In this document: positions 17,185 through 25,787 of the stretch, one piece after another
How the letters are laid out: each line of letters begins with the position of its first letter
How positions within the stretch are numbered: position 1 is the stretch's first letter
Assembly: GCA_964516295.1 (NCBI GenBank)
Contig: CAZEYT010000003.1
Coordinates: 7,562 to 71,561 of the forward strand
Reading direction: 5' to 3'
DNA length: 64,000 nt
Source: CAZEYT01 sp964516295
GTDB taxonomy: Bacteria > Verrucomicrobiota > Verrucomicrobiia > Chthoniobacterales > Terrimicrobiaceae
Program-made: the position numbers and the translations under genes
The notes under the pieces: model-generated
Seen by the model: only the letters and a program-made list of their open reading frames with translations
The model's database searches: none
Told to the model about the DNA's origin: nothing

Positions 17185-18122
17185 CGGACGCCCTCCGTTT
17201 TTTTCCGGGTGTAGCGCAAAACGGCCTCGCCGAGAAGATTCACGCCGAGCGTGATGACGACGAGAATGAGCGCCGCATACATGAGCGAGTTTACCTGAAG
17301 ACCGCTCGCCTCACCAAACTGATTCGCGAGCAGCCCGGCGAGCGTTCCGGAAGGTGCGAAGATCGACCACGACGGACGCGAACTGTTGCCGATGAGCATC
17401 GCGACTGCCATCGTCTCCCCCATCGCCCGGCCCAAAGCCAAAATGGTCGCCGCGACGACGCCCGGTGCGGCTGTCGGCAGAATCACCCCGAGAATCGCCT
17501 CCCACCGAGTCGCCCCAAGGGCATAGGCCCCTTCACGCAGGGCCGGTGGCACTGACGCCAATGCGCTGCGCGAAATGGCGGTGAGCGTCGGGAGTACCAT
17601 CAGGGCGAGCACCACACTGGCCGTCAGAAGAGAGTTTCCGTAGGCCGGCCCGGCAAAAATGGGAACGGTCCCAAAGTTGGACGAAGCCCAATCGCCAACC
17701 GCCTTGATGATCGGGATCACCACAAAAATACCCCAGAGGCCGTAAACAACGCTGGGAATGGCCGCGAGCATTTCGACGACAAAACGAACCGTCTGACGAA
17801 TCCCCAACGGGAGAAAATCTTCGCTGAGGAAAATGGCGATCACCAACCCGAGCGGGAAGGCGATCACCATCGCAATCATTGAACTCGCGACCGTTCCGAC
17901 AATGAAGGGAAAGACGCCAAACCGGTCCCGATTCGGCACCCATGCCGAGGTCGTAAGAAAATCGAGCCCGTATCGCTGAACCGCCGGCCAGGCCTCGCTG
18001 GCGATCTCAAACAGGATCCACCCAAGGATCACCACGACCGCCGCCGCCGCGACCCAGCAGAGAACGCTGAAGAAATCCGGCAGTCGTCTCGCGACCGGAA
18101 AAGCGGATGGGATCTGCGACAC
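17181..18122 (-). CDS. pstC: Phosphate ABC transporter permease PstC
   Basis: A 313-residue permease with six or more hydrophobic segments, family pieces EMLAAIPSVVYGLWGI and the EAA loop REGAYALGATRWEAILGVI. Lies 19 bp after pstS and overlaps pstA by 4 bp. Confidence 0.93.
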   Translation of the reverse strand: MSQIPSAFPVARRLPDFFSVLCWVAAAAVVVILGWILFEIASEAWPAVQRYGLDFLTTSAWVPNRDRFGVFPFIVGTVASSMIAMVIAFPLGLVIAIFLSEDFLPLGIRQTVRFVVEMLAAIPSVVYGLWGIFVVIPIIKAVGDWASSNFGTVPIFAGPAYGNSLLTASVVLALMVLPTLTAISRSALASVPPALREGAYALGATRWEAILGVILPTAAPGVVAATILALGRAMGETMAVAMLIGNSSRPSWSIFAPSGTLAGLLANQFGEASGLQVNSLMYAALILVVITLGVNLLGEAVLRYTRKKTEGVR

Positions 18123-18141
18123 GGGCGAGACTTTTGCAGGT

Positions 18142-19152
18142 CTATTGGACCTTGGCGAGTGCGGCCTTGGCCTTCTCGACGACCGGCTCGGGGAGCGGGA
18201 TGTAGCCGAGTTCGTTCGAGAACTTCTGGCCCTCGGTGAGTGCCCACGTCACGAAATCGACCAGCGCCTTCTTCTTCGCCGCGTCGTCGTATTTCTTATA
18301 GAGGAGCAGCCACGTGAAGCTCGCGATCGGGTAGTCATTCGGCCCCTCGGGATCCACGGGCCAGACGCGGAGGTTTTCGGGGAACTTAACGTTCGCCAAA
18401 GTGGCCGCGCCGTTTTCGAGGTCCGGGCTCACGAAGTTGCCCGACTTGTTTTGGAGGATCGCCATTTCCAAGTTGTTGTTCTTGGCATAGCCATACTCGA
18501 CATAACCGACGGCACCGGGCGACTGCTTGACGAGCGCTGTGACGCCTTCATTGCCTTTCCCACCCACGCCGACCGGGAAGGTCACCGACTTGTCGAAGCC
18601 GATTTCCTCGTCGAACTGCTTGCTGATCGCCGCGAGGTGCTGGGTGAAGACAAACGTCGTTCCGCTTCCATCCGAACGATACGCGGGCTGGATGCCGAGG
18701 TCGGGGAGCTTCAGGTCGGGATTGTCCTTGGCGATGAGCGGGTCGTTCCACTTCTTCACCGTGCCCAAATAAATGCCGGCCATGGCCTCCCGCGAGAGCT
18801 TCAGCCCCTTGATGCCCGGGAGGTTGTAGGCAAAAACAATCTCACCGGCCGTCGCGGGAATCATCACCACACCGCTCGGCACCTTTGCGATCTCCTCGTC
18901 GGTCATGGCCGCATCGCTGGCTCCGAAATCCACCACACCCGCGATGAAATTTTTCACTCCGGCCCCGGAGCCGACGGACTGATAATTGACCTGAACGGCT
19001 GGGTTCACTTTGTTGTATTCGACCCCCCAGCGCTGATAAAGAGGCGCGGGAAAGGTCGCCCCAGCTCCCGAAAGCTGCTGCGCTTGGGCGGTGGTTGCTC
19101 CGAAAGTCACGGCAAGAGCCGCACCGGTGATGACGTAATACATCGATTTCAT
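18142..19152 (-). CDS. pstS: Phosphate ABC transporter substrate-binding protein PstS
   Basis: A 336-residue periplasmic phosphate-binding protein. Signal peptide about 1-24 (cleavage after AQA), then the hallmark LSGAGATFPAPLYQRW, SVGSGAGVKNF, FGASDAAM and RSDGSGTTFVFTQ, the loops that hydrogen-bond phosphate. First gene of the pst operon; a Pho box lies 55 bp upstream. Confidence 0.95.
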   Translation of the reverse strand: MKSMYYVITGAALAVTFGATTAQAQQLSGAGATFPAPLYQRWGVEYNKVNPAVQVNYQSVGSGAGVKNFIAGVVDFGASDAAMTDEEIAKVPSGVVMIPATAGEIVFAYNLPGIKGLKLSREAMAGIYLGTVKKWNDPLIAKDNPDLKLPDLGIQPAYRSDGSGTTFVFTQHLAAISKQFDEEIGFDKSVTFPVGVGGKGNEGVTALVKQSPGAVGYVEYGYAKNNNLEMAILQNKSGNFVSPDLENGAATLANVKFPENLRVWPVDPEGPNDYPIASFTWLLLYKKYDDAAKKKALVDFVTWALTEGQKFSNELGYIPLPEPVVEKAKAALAKVQ

Positions 19153-19206
19153 AACAGAGGAGCCGTGATACTCCGCCGATACCCCGCGGAAACCAAAAGC
19201 TTCAAT

Positions 19207-19224
19207 GTGACAATTTTGTCACAA
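19207..19224 (-). promoter_or_regulatory. Pho box (predicted PhoB operator)
   Basis: Read on the minus strand, TTGTGAC-AAAA-TTGTCAC is two 7-base direct repeats separated by an A-rich 4-base spacer, the layout of the PhoB consensus CTGTCAT-N4-CTGTCAT. It lies 55 bases upstream of pstS. The same bases also form an inverted repeat (TGTGACAA/TTGTCACA), so another dimeric regulator cannot be excluded. Confidence 0.65.
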
Positions 19225-19278
19225 TTCCCGGTTCCCCGGCCAAGACATTTCGCGAGAGGGCGGTTATTCACCAAAGCG

Positions 19279-19300
19279 AATATTCATGTTGACGAATATC
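19279..19300. promoter_or_regulatory. Inverted repeat, predicted ArsR operator
   Basis: ATATTC (19280-19285) and GAATAT (19294-19299) form a perfect 6-bp inverted repeat with an 8-base spacer, 25 bases before the arsR start. ArsR/SmtB proteins bind AT-rich imperfect palindromes of this kind over their own promoters. Confidence 0.55.
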
Positions 19301-19323
19301 ATTGGCCACTCGACGCTGCGCCC

Positions 19324-19680
19324 ATGTCCCTGATCCGCATCTATGAATGTCTCTGCGACGGCACCCGTCTGCGGATCATTCACCTTCTCACTCGGGGGCC
19401 GCTGTGTGTGTGCCACCTGCAATCCATTCTCGACCTGCCGCAAGCCCGGATTTCCCAACATTTGTCCTATCTCCGCGAGCGGGGAATGGTTTCCAATAGG
19501 CGCCGGGGCGCATGGATGATCTACTCGCTGCCCGAGGCCCCCTCCCCCGAACTCGCGCGACACCTCGCCTGTTTGCAGGACTGTGTGCGCGAAGACGCGG
19601 GATTTCAGCGTGATTTGGAACGTCTCAACGAAATCAAAAAAACCTCGTGCGCGCCGGTGGCGTCTCCGTTCCATGTCTGA
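19324..19680 (+). CDS. arsR: ArsR family arsenic-responsive repressor
   Basis: A 118-residue winged-helix repressor. The inducer-binding motif LCVCHLQ (Cys28 and Cys30) matches the ELCVCDL site that holds As(III) in classical ArsR, and the recognition helix reads QARISQHLSYLRERG. Arsenite binding should release the operator. It is followed by the efflux gene with an 8-bp overlap, then arsC. Confidence 0.93.
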   Translation: MSLIRIYECLCDGTRLRIIHLLTRGPLCVCHLQSILDLPQARISQHLSYLRERGMVSNRRRGAWMIYSLPEAPSPELARHLACLQDCVREDAGFQRDLERLNEIKKTSCAPVASPFHV

Positions 19681-20764
19681 AAACATCGCCCGCCGGATGT
19701 CGTTTCTGGACCGCTACCTCACGGTCTGGATTTTCGTCGCGATGGGCCTCGGTGTGGCCCTCGGTCATTTTGTGATCACCGATCCCGAAGCCTTCTTTGC
19801 CCCGATGACGATTGGCACGACAAACATCCCGATCGCGGTGGGCCTGATTCTCATGATGTACCCGCCCTTGGCCAAAGTCCGCTACGCCGAGATGCCGAAG
19901 GTTTTTGCGAACACGAAAATTCTCGCCCTCTCGTTGGTGCAAAACTGGATCATTGGGCCAGTGCTCATGTTCGGGCTTGCGGTTTTCTTTTTGCATGACC
20001 GGCCGGACTACATGGCGGGGCTGATCCTTGTGGGCATCGCGAGGTGCATTGCCATGGTTCTCGTGTGGAACGAACTCGCCCGCGGCAATAACGAATACGC
20101 GGCCGGGCTCGTCGCCCTGAATTCCGTCGCGCAAATCGTCTTCTACAGTTTCTACGCATGGGTTTTTGTCACCGTGCTCCCGCCGATGTTCGGTATCGAG
20201 GGCAGCGTCGTCGCGATCAGCATGGGTGAGATTTTCATCAGCGTGATGATTTTTCTCGGCATTCCGTTTGCCGCCGGAGCGCTCAGCCGCGTCTTCCTCA
20301 CGCGGTGGAAAGGAGTCGAGTGGTACGAGAAATCGTTTCTGCCGCGCATTTCCCCGCTCACGTTGATCGCCCTGCTTTTCACGATCGTTTCCATGTTCAC
20401 GTTTCAAGGCGAAAAAATCGTCCAGCTGCCCAGGGATGTGCTTTTGATTGCCGTGCCGCTCACGCTTTATTTCCTGGCGATGTTTCTGGTGAGTTTCTTT
20501 CTGGGACGGGCTCTCGGAGCGGACTACAGCCGGTCGGCCACGCTGGCGTTCACGGCGGCCGGGAACAATTTCGAGCTCGCCATCGCGGTGGCCATCGCGG
20601 TGTTCGGGATCGGATCCGGTGTGGCTTTCGCTGCCGTGGTCGGCCCGCTGATCGAAGTTCCCGTCCTGATCGGGCTGGTCCACGTGGCCTTGTTTTTCCA
20701 ACGAAAATTCTTCCCGGGAGAGCAGGGAGAGACGCCTCCCCGTCCACCCGTTTGCTGCCCATGA
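19673..20764 (+). CDS. acr3: Arsenite efflux transporter Acr3
   Basis: A 363-residue membrane protein with about ten hydrophobic segments of the ACR3 family (bile acid/arsenite/riboflavin transporter superfamily), which exports As(OH)3. The conserved GIARCIAMVLVWNELA carries the essential cysteine (Cys125), and AAGNNFELAIAVAIAVFG the conserved Glu in a late helix. Its stop overlaps the arsC start (ATGA). Confidence 0.95.
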   Translation: MSENIARRMSFLDRYLTVWIFVAMGLGVALGHFVITDPEAFFAPMTIGTTNIPIAVGLILMMYPPLAKVRYAEMPKVFANTKILALSLVQNWIIGPVLMFGLAVFFLHDRPDYMAGLILVGIARCIAMVLVWNELARGNNEYAAGLVALNSVAQIVFYSFYAWVFVTVLPPMFGIEGSVVAISMGEIFISVMIFLGIPFAAGALSRVFLTRWKGVEWYEKSFLPRISPLTLIALLFTIVSMFTFQGEKIVQLPRDVLLIAVPLTLYFLAMFLVSFFLGRALGADYSRSATLAFTAAGNNFELAIAVAIAVFGIGSGVAFAAVVGPLIEVPVLIGLVHVALFFQRKFFPGEQGETPPRPPVCCP

Positions 20765-21189
20765 AACCAATCATCCTCATTCTCTGTACCGGCAACTCCT
20801 GTCGCAGCCACATGGCCGAAGGTATTCTTCGTCAGGCCGCCGGTGATCTTCTTGACGTCCGCAGCGCGGGGTCGAAACCAGCTGGCTACGTGCATTCGAA
20901 AGCGATGGCGGTCCTGGCCGAAATCGGCATCGATCTCTCCTCGCACACGTCGAAGCACATGAACGACTTTTTGGAAACACCCGTTCACACCGTCATCACG
21001 GTTTGCGGCAACGCGGATCAGGCCTGTCCGATGTTTCCAGGACAAGCACACCGGTATCACTGGGGCTTCGACGATCCCGCCCATGCAACCGGCACCGAAG
21101 AGGAGGTCCTCGCCTGTTTCCGGCGGGTGCGGGACGAGATCCGGGCGGTCTTTGAAGCTTACGCGGCGGGATGGCGCGACGCACGCTGA
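20761..21189 (+). CDS. arsC: Thioredoxin-coupled arsenate reductase ArsC
   Basis: A 142-residue arsenate reductase of the low-molecular-weight phosphatase fold, reducing As(V) to As(III) for export by Acr3. The P-loop CTGNSCR (Cys9 to Arg15) is intact, and Cys82 and Cys89 fall exactly where the redox-relay cysteines lie in Staphylococcus aureus ArsC, pointing to the thioredoxin-linked class. Confidence 0.95.
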   Translation: MKPIILILCTGNSCRSHMAEGILRQAAGDLLDVRSAGSKPAGYVHSKAMAVLAEIGIDLSSHTSKHMNDFLETPVHTVITVCGNADQACPMFPGQAHRYHWGFDDPAHATGTEEEVLACFRRVRDEIRAVFEAYAAGWRDAR

Positions 21190-21193
21190 GCGT

Positions 21194-22195
21194 TTAACGA
21201 AGCTGATTCTCGAGCACCGAATCCGGCGAGGCTCCGAGCTCGATGGCCCGCTGATAGTGGGTCGCCACGCGGGCGCGCTCAGCAGGGGATCCCTCGGCGG
21301 CCAGAATGGCGATATTGAAATGGGCCTCGGCGCAGTCGGGAGAGAGATTGATCGCTTTTTGGATCTCCTCCATCGCCCGTCCGGATCTCAATGATCCCCA
21401 GCGTTGTGTGGGCGAAGGCGTCATTCGGCTGGAAACGGATCGCTTCCCGGATGTTTTTCTGGGCGGCCGCCAGCTTGCCGAGTTCCAACTGAACCGCTGC
21501 CAGATCCGACAGGGCCAGACTGTTGTTCGGTGCCGCTTGCACGACCCCGCTGGAAAAGGATTTCCGCGAGGGCGTAGTTACGATCTTTGTAGGCTTGTTC
21601 GGCCTGGGCTTGGGTGACCTTGAGCGCGTCGACCGATGGCGACGTTTCCGTTGGCACGCTCGGTGAGGAGGAGGCCGGGGCGGGGGCGGGTGGAAGCGAC
21701 AACAGCGAGCCGAAAGTCGGTTGCTCCAGCGAGAGCGGCAGGTTCATCTGAAACGCTTCATTGCCTGCTTCGTTGAGGAGCATTTCGAGCTCCATGATTT
21801 TCATGTCCCGGTGACTGAACTCCGTGACCAGACGCTCAAGACGGGCTTTGGCGAGATCCAGATCGGATTGCAGCTGTGTGATTCGCGCGAGATTCACCGG
21901 TCCCTCCTGTTCCAATTCCGCCGCCCGCTGCTCGGCGGCTGCGAGACGTTCATTCAGCCCGCGGTTGCGATCCAACGAGAGTTCGGCTTCCTTGGCATCC
22001 TGACGGCGGGCGAGCGTACTGTTGAGCTCACTGGCCAAGGCGGCATTCTGTTGTTTGATTCGATCAAGAACCTCCTCGTTGCGCGCCTCCTGATCTTCGA
22101 CCGGCAGAAAATGAAGCATCGCTCCCACCCCCGCCGCGACAAGAACCGCGCCAGCGGCTAGGGCAAACCGCCGCCAACTGGTTTCGCACTAATCC
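21194..22195 (-). pseudogene. Decayed coiled-coil/TPR membrane protein gene (frameshifted)
   Basis: One protein is readable only by moving across three frames: an N-terminal hydrophobic segment (RRFALAAGAVLVAAGVGAML) and coiled coil (to about 21560), a TPR repeat piece (QAAPNNSLALSDLAAVQLE, about 21540-21380), and a final TPR repeat (EEIQKAINLSPDCAEAHFN, to 21194). The breaks are near 21550 and 21390. The N-terminal frame meets a TAG at its junction with the upstream fragment and has no start codon before its membrane segment, so the original start is lost. Either true decay or a poorly assembled stretch; the rest of the window does not show such density of shifts. Confidence 0.75.
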
Positions 22196-22489
22196 GACCA
22201 TCGATCCCAAGGCAAACGCGCCACCGAAAAGCTGGAACACCCGCTTCACCCCCGACGGCAAGCGGTTCATCGACGAGAAGAACTGAAGAAAAACCAAGCC
22301 CGAAATCACCGATGGGGTGAGACTGATCGTCGAGAACGGATTGAAAGCCCCGGCCATCCAATCCACCACGCGGCGAATACGGCGGTTAAGAACAGTTACT
22401 CAAACAAGATAGTCGATGATCCAAGAGGAGCGGTTGAAATAGAAATAAACCGCCGGGCAAACCATCAGAAATGCAACAAGCCAGTCCAT
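22196..22489 (-). pseudogene. Fragment of a polysaccharide-type membrane protein, with nonsense codon
   Basis: Starting at ATG 22489 the frame reads a membrane N-terminus (MDWLVAFLMVCPAVYFYFN), hits TGA at 22400-22402, and continues in the same frame (VLNRRIRRVVDWMAGAFNP and SGLVFLQFFSSM) up to the point where the TPR pseudogene begins. The style suggests the first hundred residues of an O-antigen-polymerase/exopolysaccharide membrane protein; this identity is from memory of similar proteins and is uncertain. The rest of the gene is gone, apparently removed by a deletion that joined it to the TPR gene. Confidence 0.6.
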
Positions 22490-22610
22490 CAATCAGGAAC
22501 GGTCCCGGGAAACCTGCCGGGCCGCTTTTTCGGAGGGGAAAGCCGGGAGAAATCTCGCCGCACAGCTTTTGGCTTACCTTTTCGCTTCCCGTGGTGCAAT
22601 AACGCAGGGG

Positions 22611-23428
22611 GTGAGCCGGTCCATTCCCCAGCAAAAGGTGATTTTCTTCACGAGCCTTCCGCGCGTCGGAGGGCATACGACAATCACCCTCGGGCTCGCA
22701 CGCCTGTTTCGTGAACGGCGACCTTTGAAGAATTCCCCGGTGCGTCCGAAAACCCGGAGAAGTTCTGTTGGATTCCCCAGTTGTCAGAAATCCCCATCGA
22801 GCACCCGGAAGAACTTGTCGCGGCCCGGCCGAGTGAGCCCTTCGGCCCTGTCCGTCTCGGCCTCATCGGCCGTCTCACGGAGGAAAACGGAGCCCGAGTC
22901 CTGCTCGAATTCACCGGCCAAATCGCCTGCGAAGGAGAACTTCACATCGCTGGAACGGGTCCGTATGCCGCGCTGGTCGATGCCGGGACAAAGCGCCCCC
23001 TCCAAGTGGTTTTCCACGGAAGCTACGATCCCTCAACCCGGGCCGCTTTTCTCCGAAACTTCTTCCGGGGAATCGACGTTCTCATCGTCCCGTCTCAGGA
23101 CGAATGGGAAACCCTTTCCATGGCCGTCCTCGAAGCACTCCAGCACGGAGTCCCCTCCATCGTCTGCCGCACCGGCGGCCTCCGCTCCTTCGAACACCCC
23201 GACCTCGGCCCAGCTCCCAGCGACATCATCCATCTCGTTCCCGCCAACAGCCTGCTTTTCAGCCTAGAAGCCGCCCTCTCCAGAGAGCACCGCTGCACCC
23301 GATCCATCGCAATCCGCTGTCTAAGACATTACGATTCGTTTTTTTCCGACCACCAAATTCTCGCACGATGGCGAACGGTTACTATCCTCACCAGCCCAGA
23401 ACAAACTCTCGGAGATCGTGAAGGCTGA
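22611..23428 (+). pseudogene. Glycosyltransferase family 4 gene, internally deleted and frameshifted
   Basis: From GTG 22611 (preceded by AGGGG) the frame gives the typical GT4 start KVIFFTSLPRVGGHTTITLG, then breaks near 22712. From 22715 another frame runs through FEEFPGASENPEKFCW and a GT4 C-terminal domain (LGLIGRLTEENGARVLLEF, VVFHGSYD, VLIVPSQDEWETLSMAVLEALQHGVPS). A normal GT4 has about 370 residues; here most of the N-terminal acceptor domain is missing. A TTG at 22781 could still express the C-terminal half, but without the acceptor domain activity is unlikely. Confidence 0.75.
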
Positions 23429-23436
23429 TTGCGTTT

Positions 23437-24231
23437 TCAGAATTGGCGTTTCGCATGCAAATTGAGATAGCCGCGACGTCGGTGAAGTTTTGCAACCTCT
23501 CGACGAGACAAATGTCCTACCCTGGGGTCAGTAATCACAAAACCAAGTGACAGCAGCTTTTCCAAGTATTCCTGAGGCGAGAAACCGGCCTCCAAGAGAG
23601 CAGACGGTGAGAATTCAAAGTAAAGTTGAATCTGCGGATTTCTCTTCAAGATTTCAGACATTCCTGAAATCACGGCCGGCTCCCACCCTTGAACGTCAAT
23701 CTTCACCCAATCAACCCTTGTTCCAGAGACGAGTAAGTCAAGCGGAACAACTTCGACGGTGCCCCGATCCCTGGGGGTCCCAGCCGGACCTCGAACCAGT
23801 CGATTATCGCCTGAGTTCAAAGGGTTTGAGTCAAGGAGAAGTCGACTTTTTTCGGCTCCGGCTGCCAACTCTTTCACTTGGACATTGGCGGCGCCATTTC
23901 TCTCAACATTTCGAATAAGTTGATGGCTTAGTAGCGGGTGAGGTTCAAGTGAAAGCACACTTCCGGCGGATCCGACAAGTCGCGAGAATAACAGTGCGTA
24001 AATCCCAATGTTTGCCCCGACATCAACCACGGTTTCACCCGGCCGCATACGTTTCGAGAGAAAATCAACATCGCAACTCCCCATAACACGCCATTTGTGC
24101 AGAACAAGATAAAGCAATCGATCCGGACTTGTCGCGCCCAAAGATAGTCCATTTACGCTGACCACGTACTTATCCACCGCTTGATCTGCCGTCACAAGTT
24201 TTATAAGCAGCATCAGCAATCTCCTGCTCAT
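23437..24231 (-). CDS. FkbM family SAM-dependent methyltransferase
   Basis: A 264-residue class I methyltransferase of the FkbM family, O-methylating sugars or other small acceptors in polysaccharide and natural-product pathways. SAM motif I is VVDVGANIGIYALLF (about 68-82); the acidic SLEPHP and the late DWVKIDVQGWE are typical. Its start overlaps the GT39-like gene by 4 bp. GC content is visibly lower than in the flanking genes, a trait shared with the next two genes. Confidence 0.88.
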   Translation of the reverse strand: MSRRLLMLLIKLVTADQAVDKYVVSVNGLSLGATSPDRLLYLVLHKWRVMGSCDVDFLSKRMRPGETVVDVGANIGIYALLFSRLVGSAGSVLSLEPHPLLSHQLIRNVERNGAANVQVKELAAGAEKSRLLLDSNPLNSGDNRLVRGPAGTPRDRGTVEVVPLDLLVSGTRVDWVKIDVQGWEPAVISGMSEILKRNPQIQLYFEFSPSALLEAGFSPQEYLEKLLSLGFVITDPRVGHLSRREVAKLHRRRGYLNLHAKRQF

Positions 24232-25787
24232 GGATTAGCCTTTACGCGATAGTTCGGATTCTTGAGAACGACATAGTTTTCGGACTGCCAAACAATCGGC
24301 CATCGTTCGTCAATAAAGCGCTGCACAATCTGTCCTACGTTAGGCTGATGCAAAGTCCACCTTTGATCAATGTCGCCAATCACAACAAACTGAACTCGAT
24401 CGATATCGAGAGGAAAAAGAAATCTCCTCCGGTCCATTCCTGATCGAAAATATTCGGTAGGCCGTCCCGACCAAACAACCACTTGTAGCAGATCAACCGA
24501 AGGCGGTTTCAACAACCACCCAATGTTTGAACTTGCAACAACAACTCCGGCTCCATCCGAGTTGCCGTTGACCCAATCTGCGCACTGTTCTACCTCACGT
24601 GAATTCTGCGTCACCCAGAAGTGGTTCCGCGACGTCAAGGTGCCTCCAAAAACATCTGGCAACTGAACGGCAGCCGACATAATCGGCGCAACGAACGCAG
24701 CGGCATAAATGCCCCTCTCCAAACGCAAGCCGTTGAGCCTCCGCCGCACTAACTTCCCGAGCCTGGAAAGAGCCGCCGCCCATGCAAGTCCGAAGATCGG
24801 CGATAGAACAATCGCTTGATAGTAAAACACCGGCAGATTCTGACGATTCTGAAGGAGGAGGACAGAGATACAAATCCCAAAGACCGCGATCTGGTATGTT
24901 TTCTTTCGAATACAAACGAGAAGACAGATCAGAGATGCAAGATGAAACAAGTCTTGGGTGTAGAATCGATAGAGATTCGCAAGGATGCCAGACTGGCCCA
25001 CCGTCGCTTCACTCGAGCCACGATAAAAAGAAAGAAGGTTTTTAAAGTCGCTGAGCAGCCAGTCTTCCGGCCAATAGTACCAAGTAATTAACAAAACTGT
25101 GCTTGCAAGAACAAGAGAAGGCGGGATTGCAATGCGAATCCAAGAGGACGGCTTCTTCAATCGACAAAGAATTGAAGCAATTGCACCATGAATGAAGAGC
25201 GGATGAGATATAGCCGCTATCGCCAAACCCGAACCTGCAATCCAGTCGTTGCGACGCCGCGCGGCTCTCATAAGGTAAAGCAGCGCAACTGTAAAACCGA
25301 GAGCTACAGCATCATGAGGATAGATCCATCGAAAGTGGATAACGCTTTGAGCAAATGTCAAAAAAACACCGGCACCAAACCACGCGGGCATAAACCCAAC
25401 TTTAAAGCGTGCCTTGAAGTAAATCAAAAACGCAATCGCGAGGGCAAGCAAAGCATTAAGAAACCGCGCCCCTAGGATATCCCCGTTTGCAGCATTGGCG
25501 AAAAGACCAGCGACAAAAAGAAATCCCGGTTGTAGTGGGAAATATGTATGAAGATACGTCATTTGCAGAGCCCCAATCGAAAGTGATCCTTCAACAAGAT
25601 TCCTCGCAAGAATTAGTGCGCCCGTTTCATCCCCATACCAGCTTGGCGAGTGGCGCAAGTGTGGGAGATAAAGAAGAGCCCACACAAGCAGAATGGAAAG
25701 CGGCGGGATGAAGAAAACGGGTTTTTTGATACTTCCTCGCACGGAGGTTTTCAACTTTACCATCTTCGACCTGAACATTTCAGACAA
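24228..25787 (-). CDS. GT39-like (ArnT/PMT fold) membrane glycosyltransferase
   Basis: A 519-residue integral membrane protein with about ten hydrophobic segments and a C-terminal soluble domain. The acidic pair Asp53-Glu54 in SWYGDETG, in the first extracytoplasmic loop, is the catalytic hallmark of GT-C enzymes that use lipid-linked sugars. Acceptor unknown. AT-rich relative to the chromosome. It overlaps both neighbours (4 bp and 8 bp) and so belongs to one operon with the methyltransferase-GT2 and FkbM genes. Confidence 0.8.
   Translation of the reverse strand: MSEMFRSKMVKLKTSVRGSIKKPVFFIPPLSILLVWALLYLPHLRHSPSWYGDETGALILARNLVEGSLSIGALQMTYLHTYFPLQPGFLFVAGLFANAANGDILGARFLNALLALAIAFLIYFKARFKVGFMPAWFGAGVFLTFAQSVIHFRWIYPHDAVALGFTVALLYLMRAARRRNDWIAGSGLAIAAISHPLFIHGAIASILCRLKKPSSWIRIAIPPSLVLASTVLLITWYYWPEDWLLSDFKNLLSFYRGSSEATVGQSGILANLYRFYTQDLFHLASLICLLVCIRKKTYQIAVFGICISVLLLQNRQNLPVFYYQAIVLSPIFGLAWAAALSRLGKLVRRRLNGLRLERGIYAAAFVAPIMSAAVQLPDVFGGTLTSRNHFWVTQNSREVEQCADWVNGNSDGAGVVVASSNIGWLLKPPSVDLLQVVVWSGRPTEYFRSGMDRRRFLFPLDIDRVQFVVIGDIDQRWTLHQPNVGQIVQRFIDERWPIVWQSENYVVLKNPNYRVKANP

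Noticed and set aside
19206..19223. CRP-type site TGTGA-N-TCACA near pstS
   Set aside because: The half-sites are separated by 8 bases instead of 6; the Pho-box direct-repeat reading fits the adjacent gene better.
19634..20770. Long minus-strand frame opposite acr3
   Set aside because: Translation is almost entirely Arg/Glu/His/Asp, the usual complement of a hydrophobic membrane protein gene.
22386..22676. Minus-strand frame of 96 codons
   Set aside because: Its frame is not that of the readable membrane-protein fragment (ATG 22489) and its product shows no conserved pattern.
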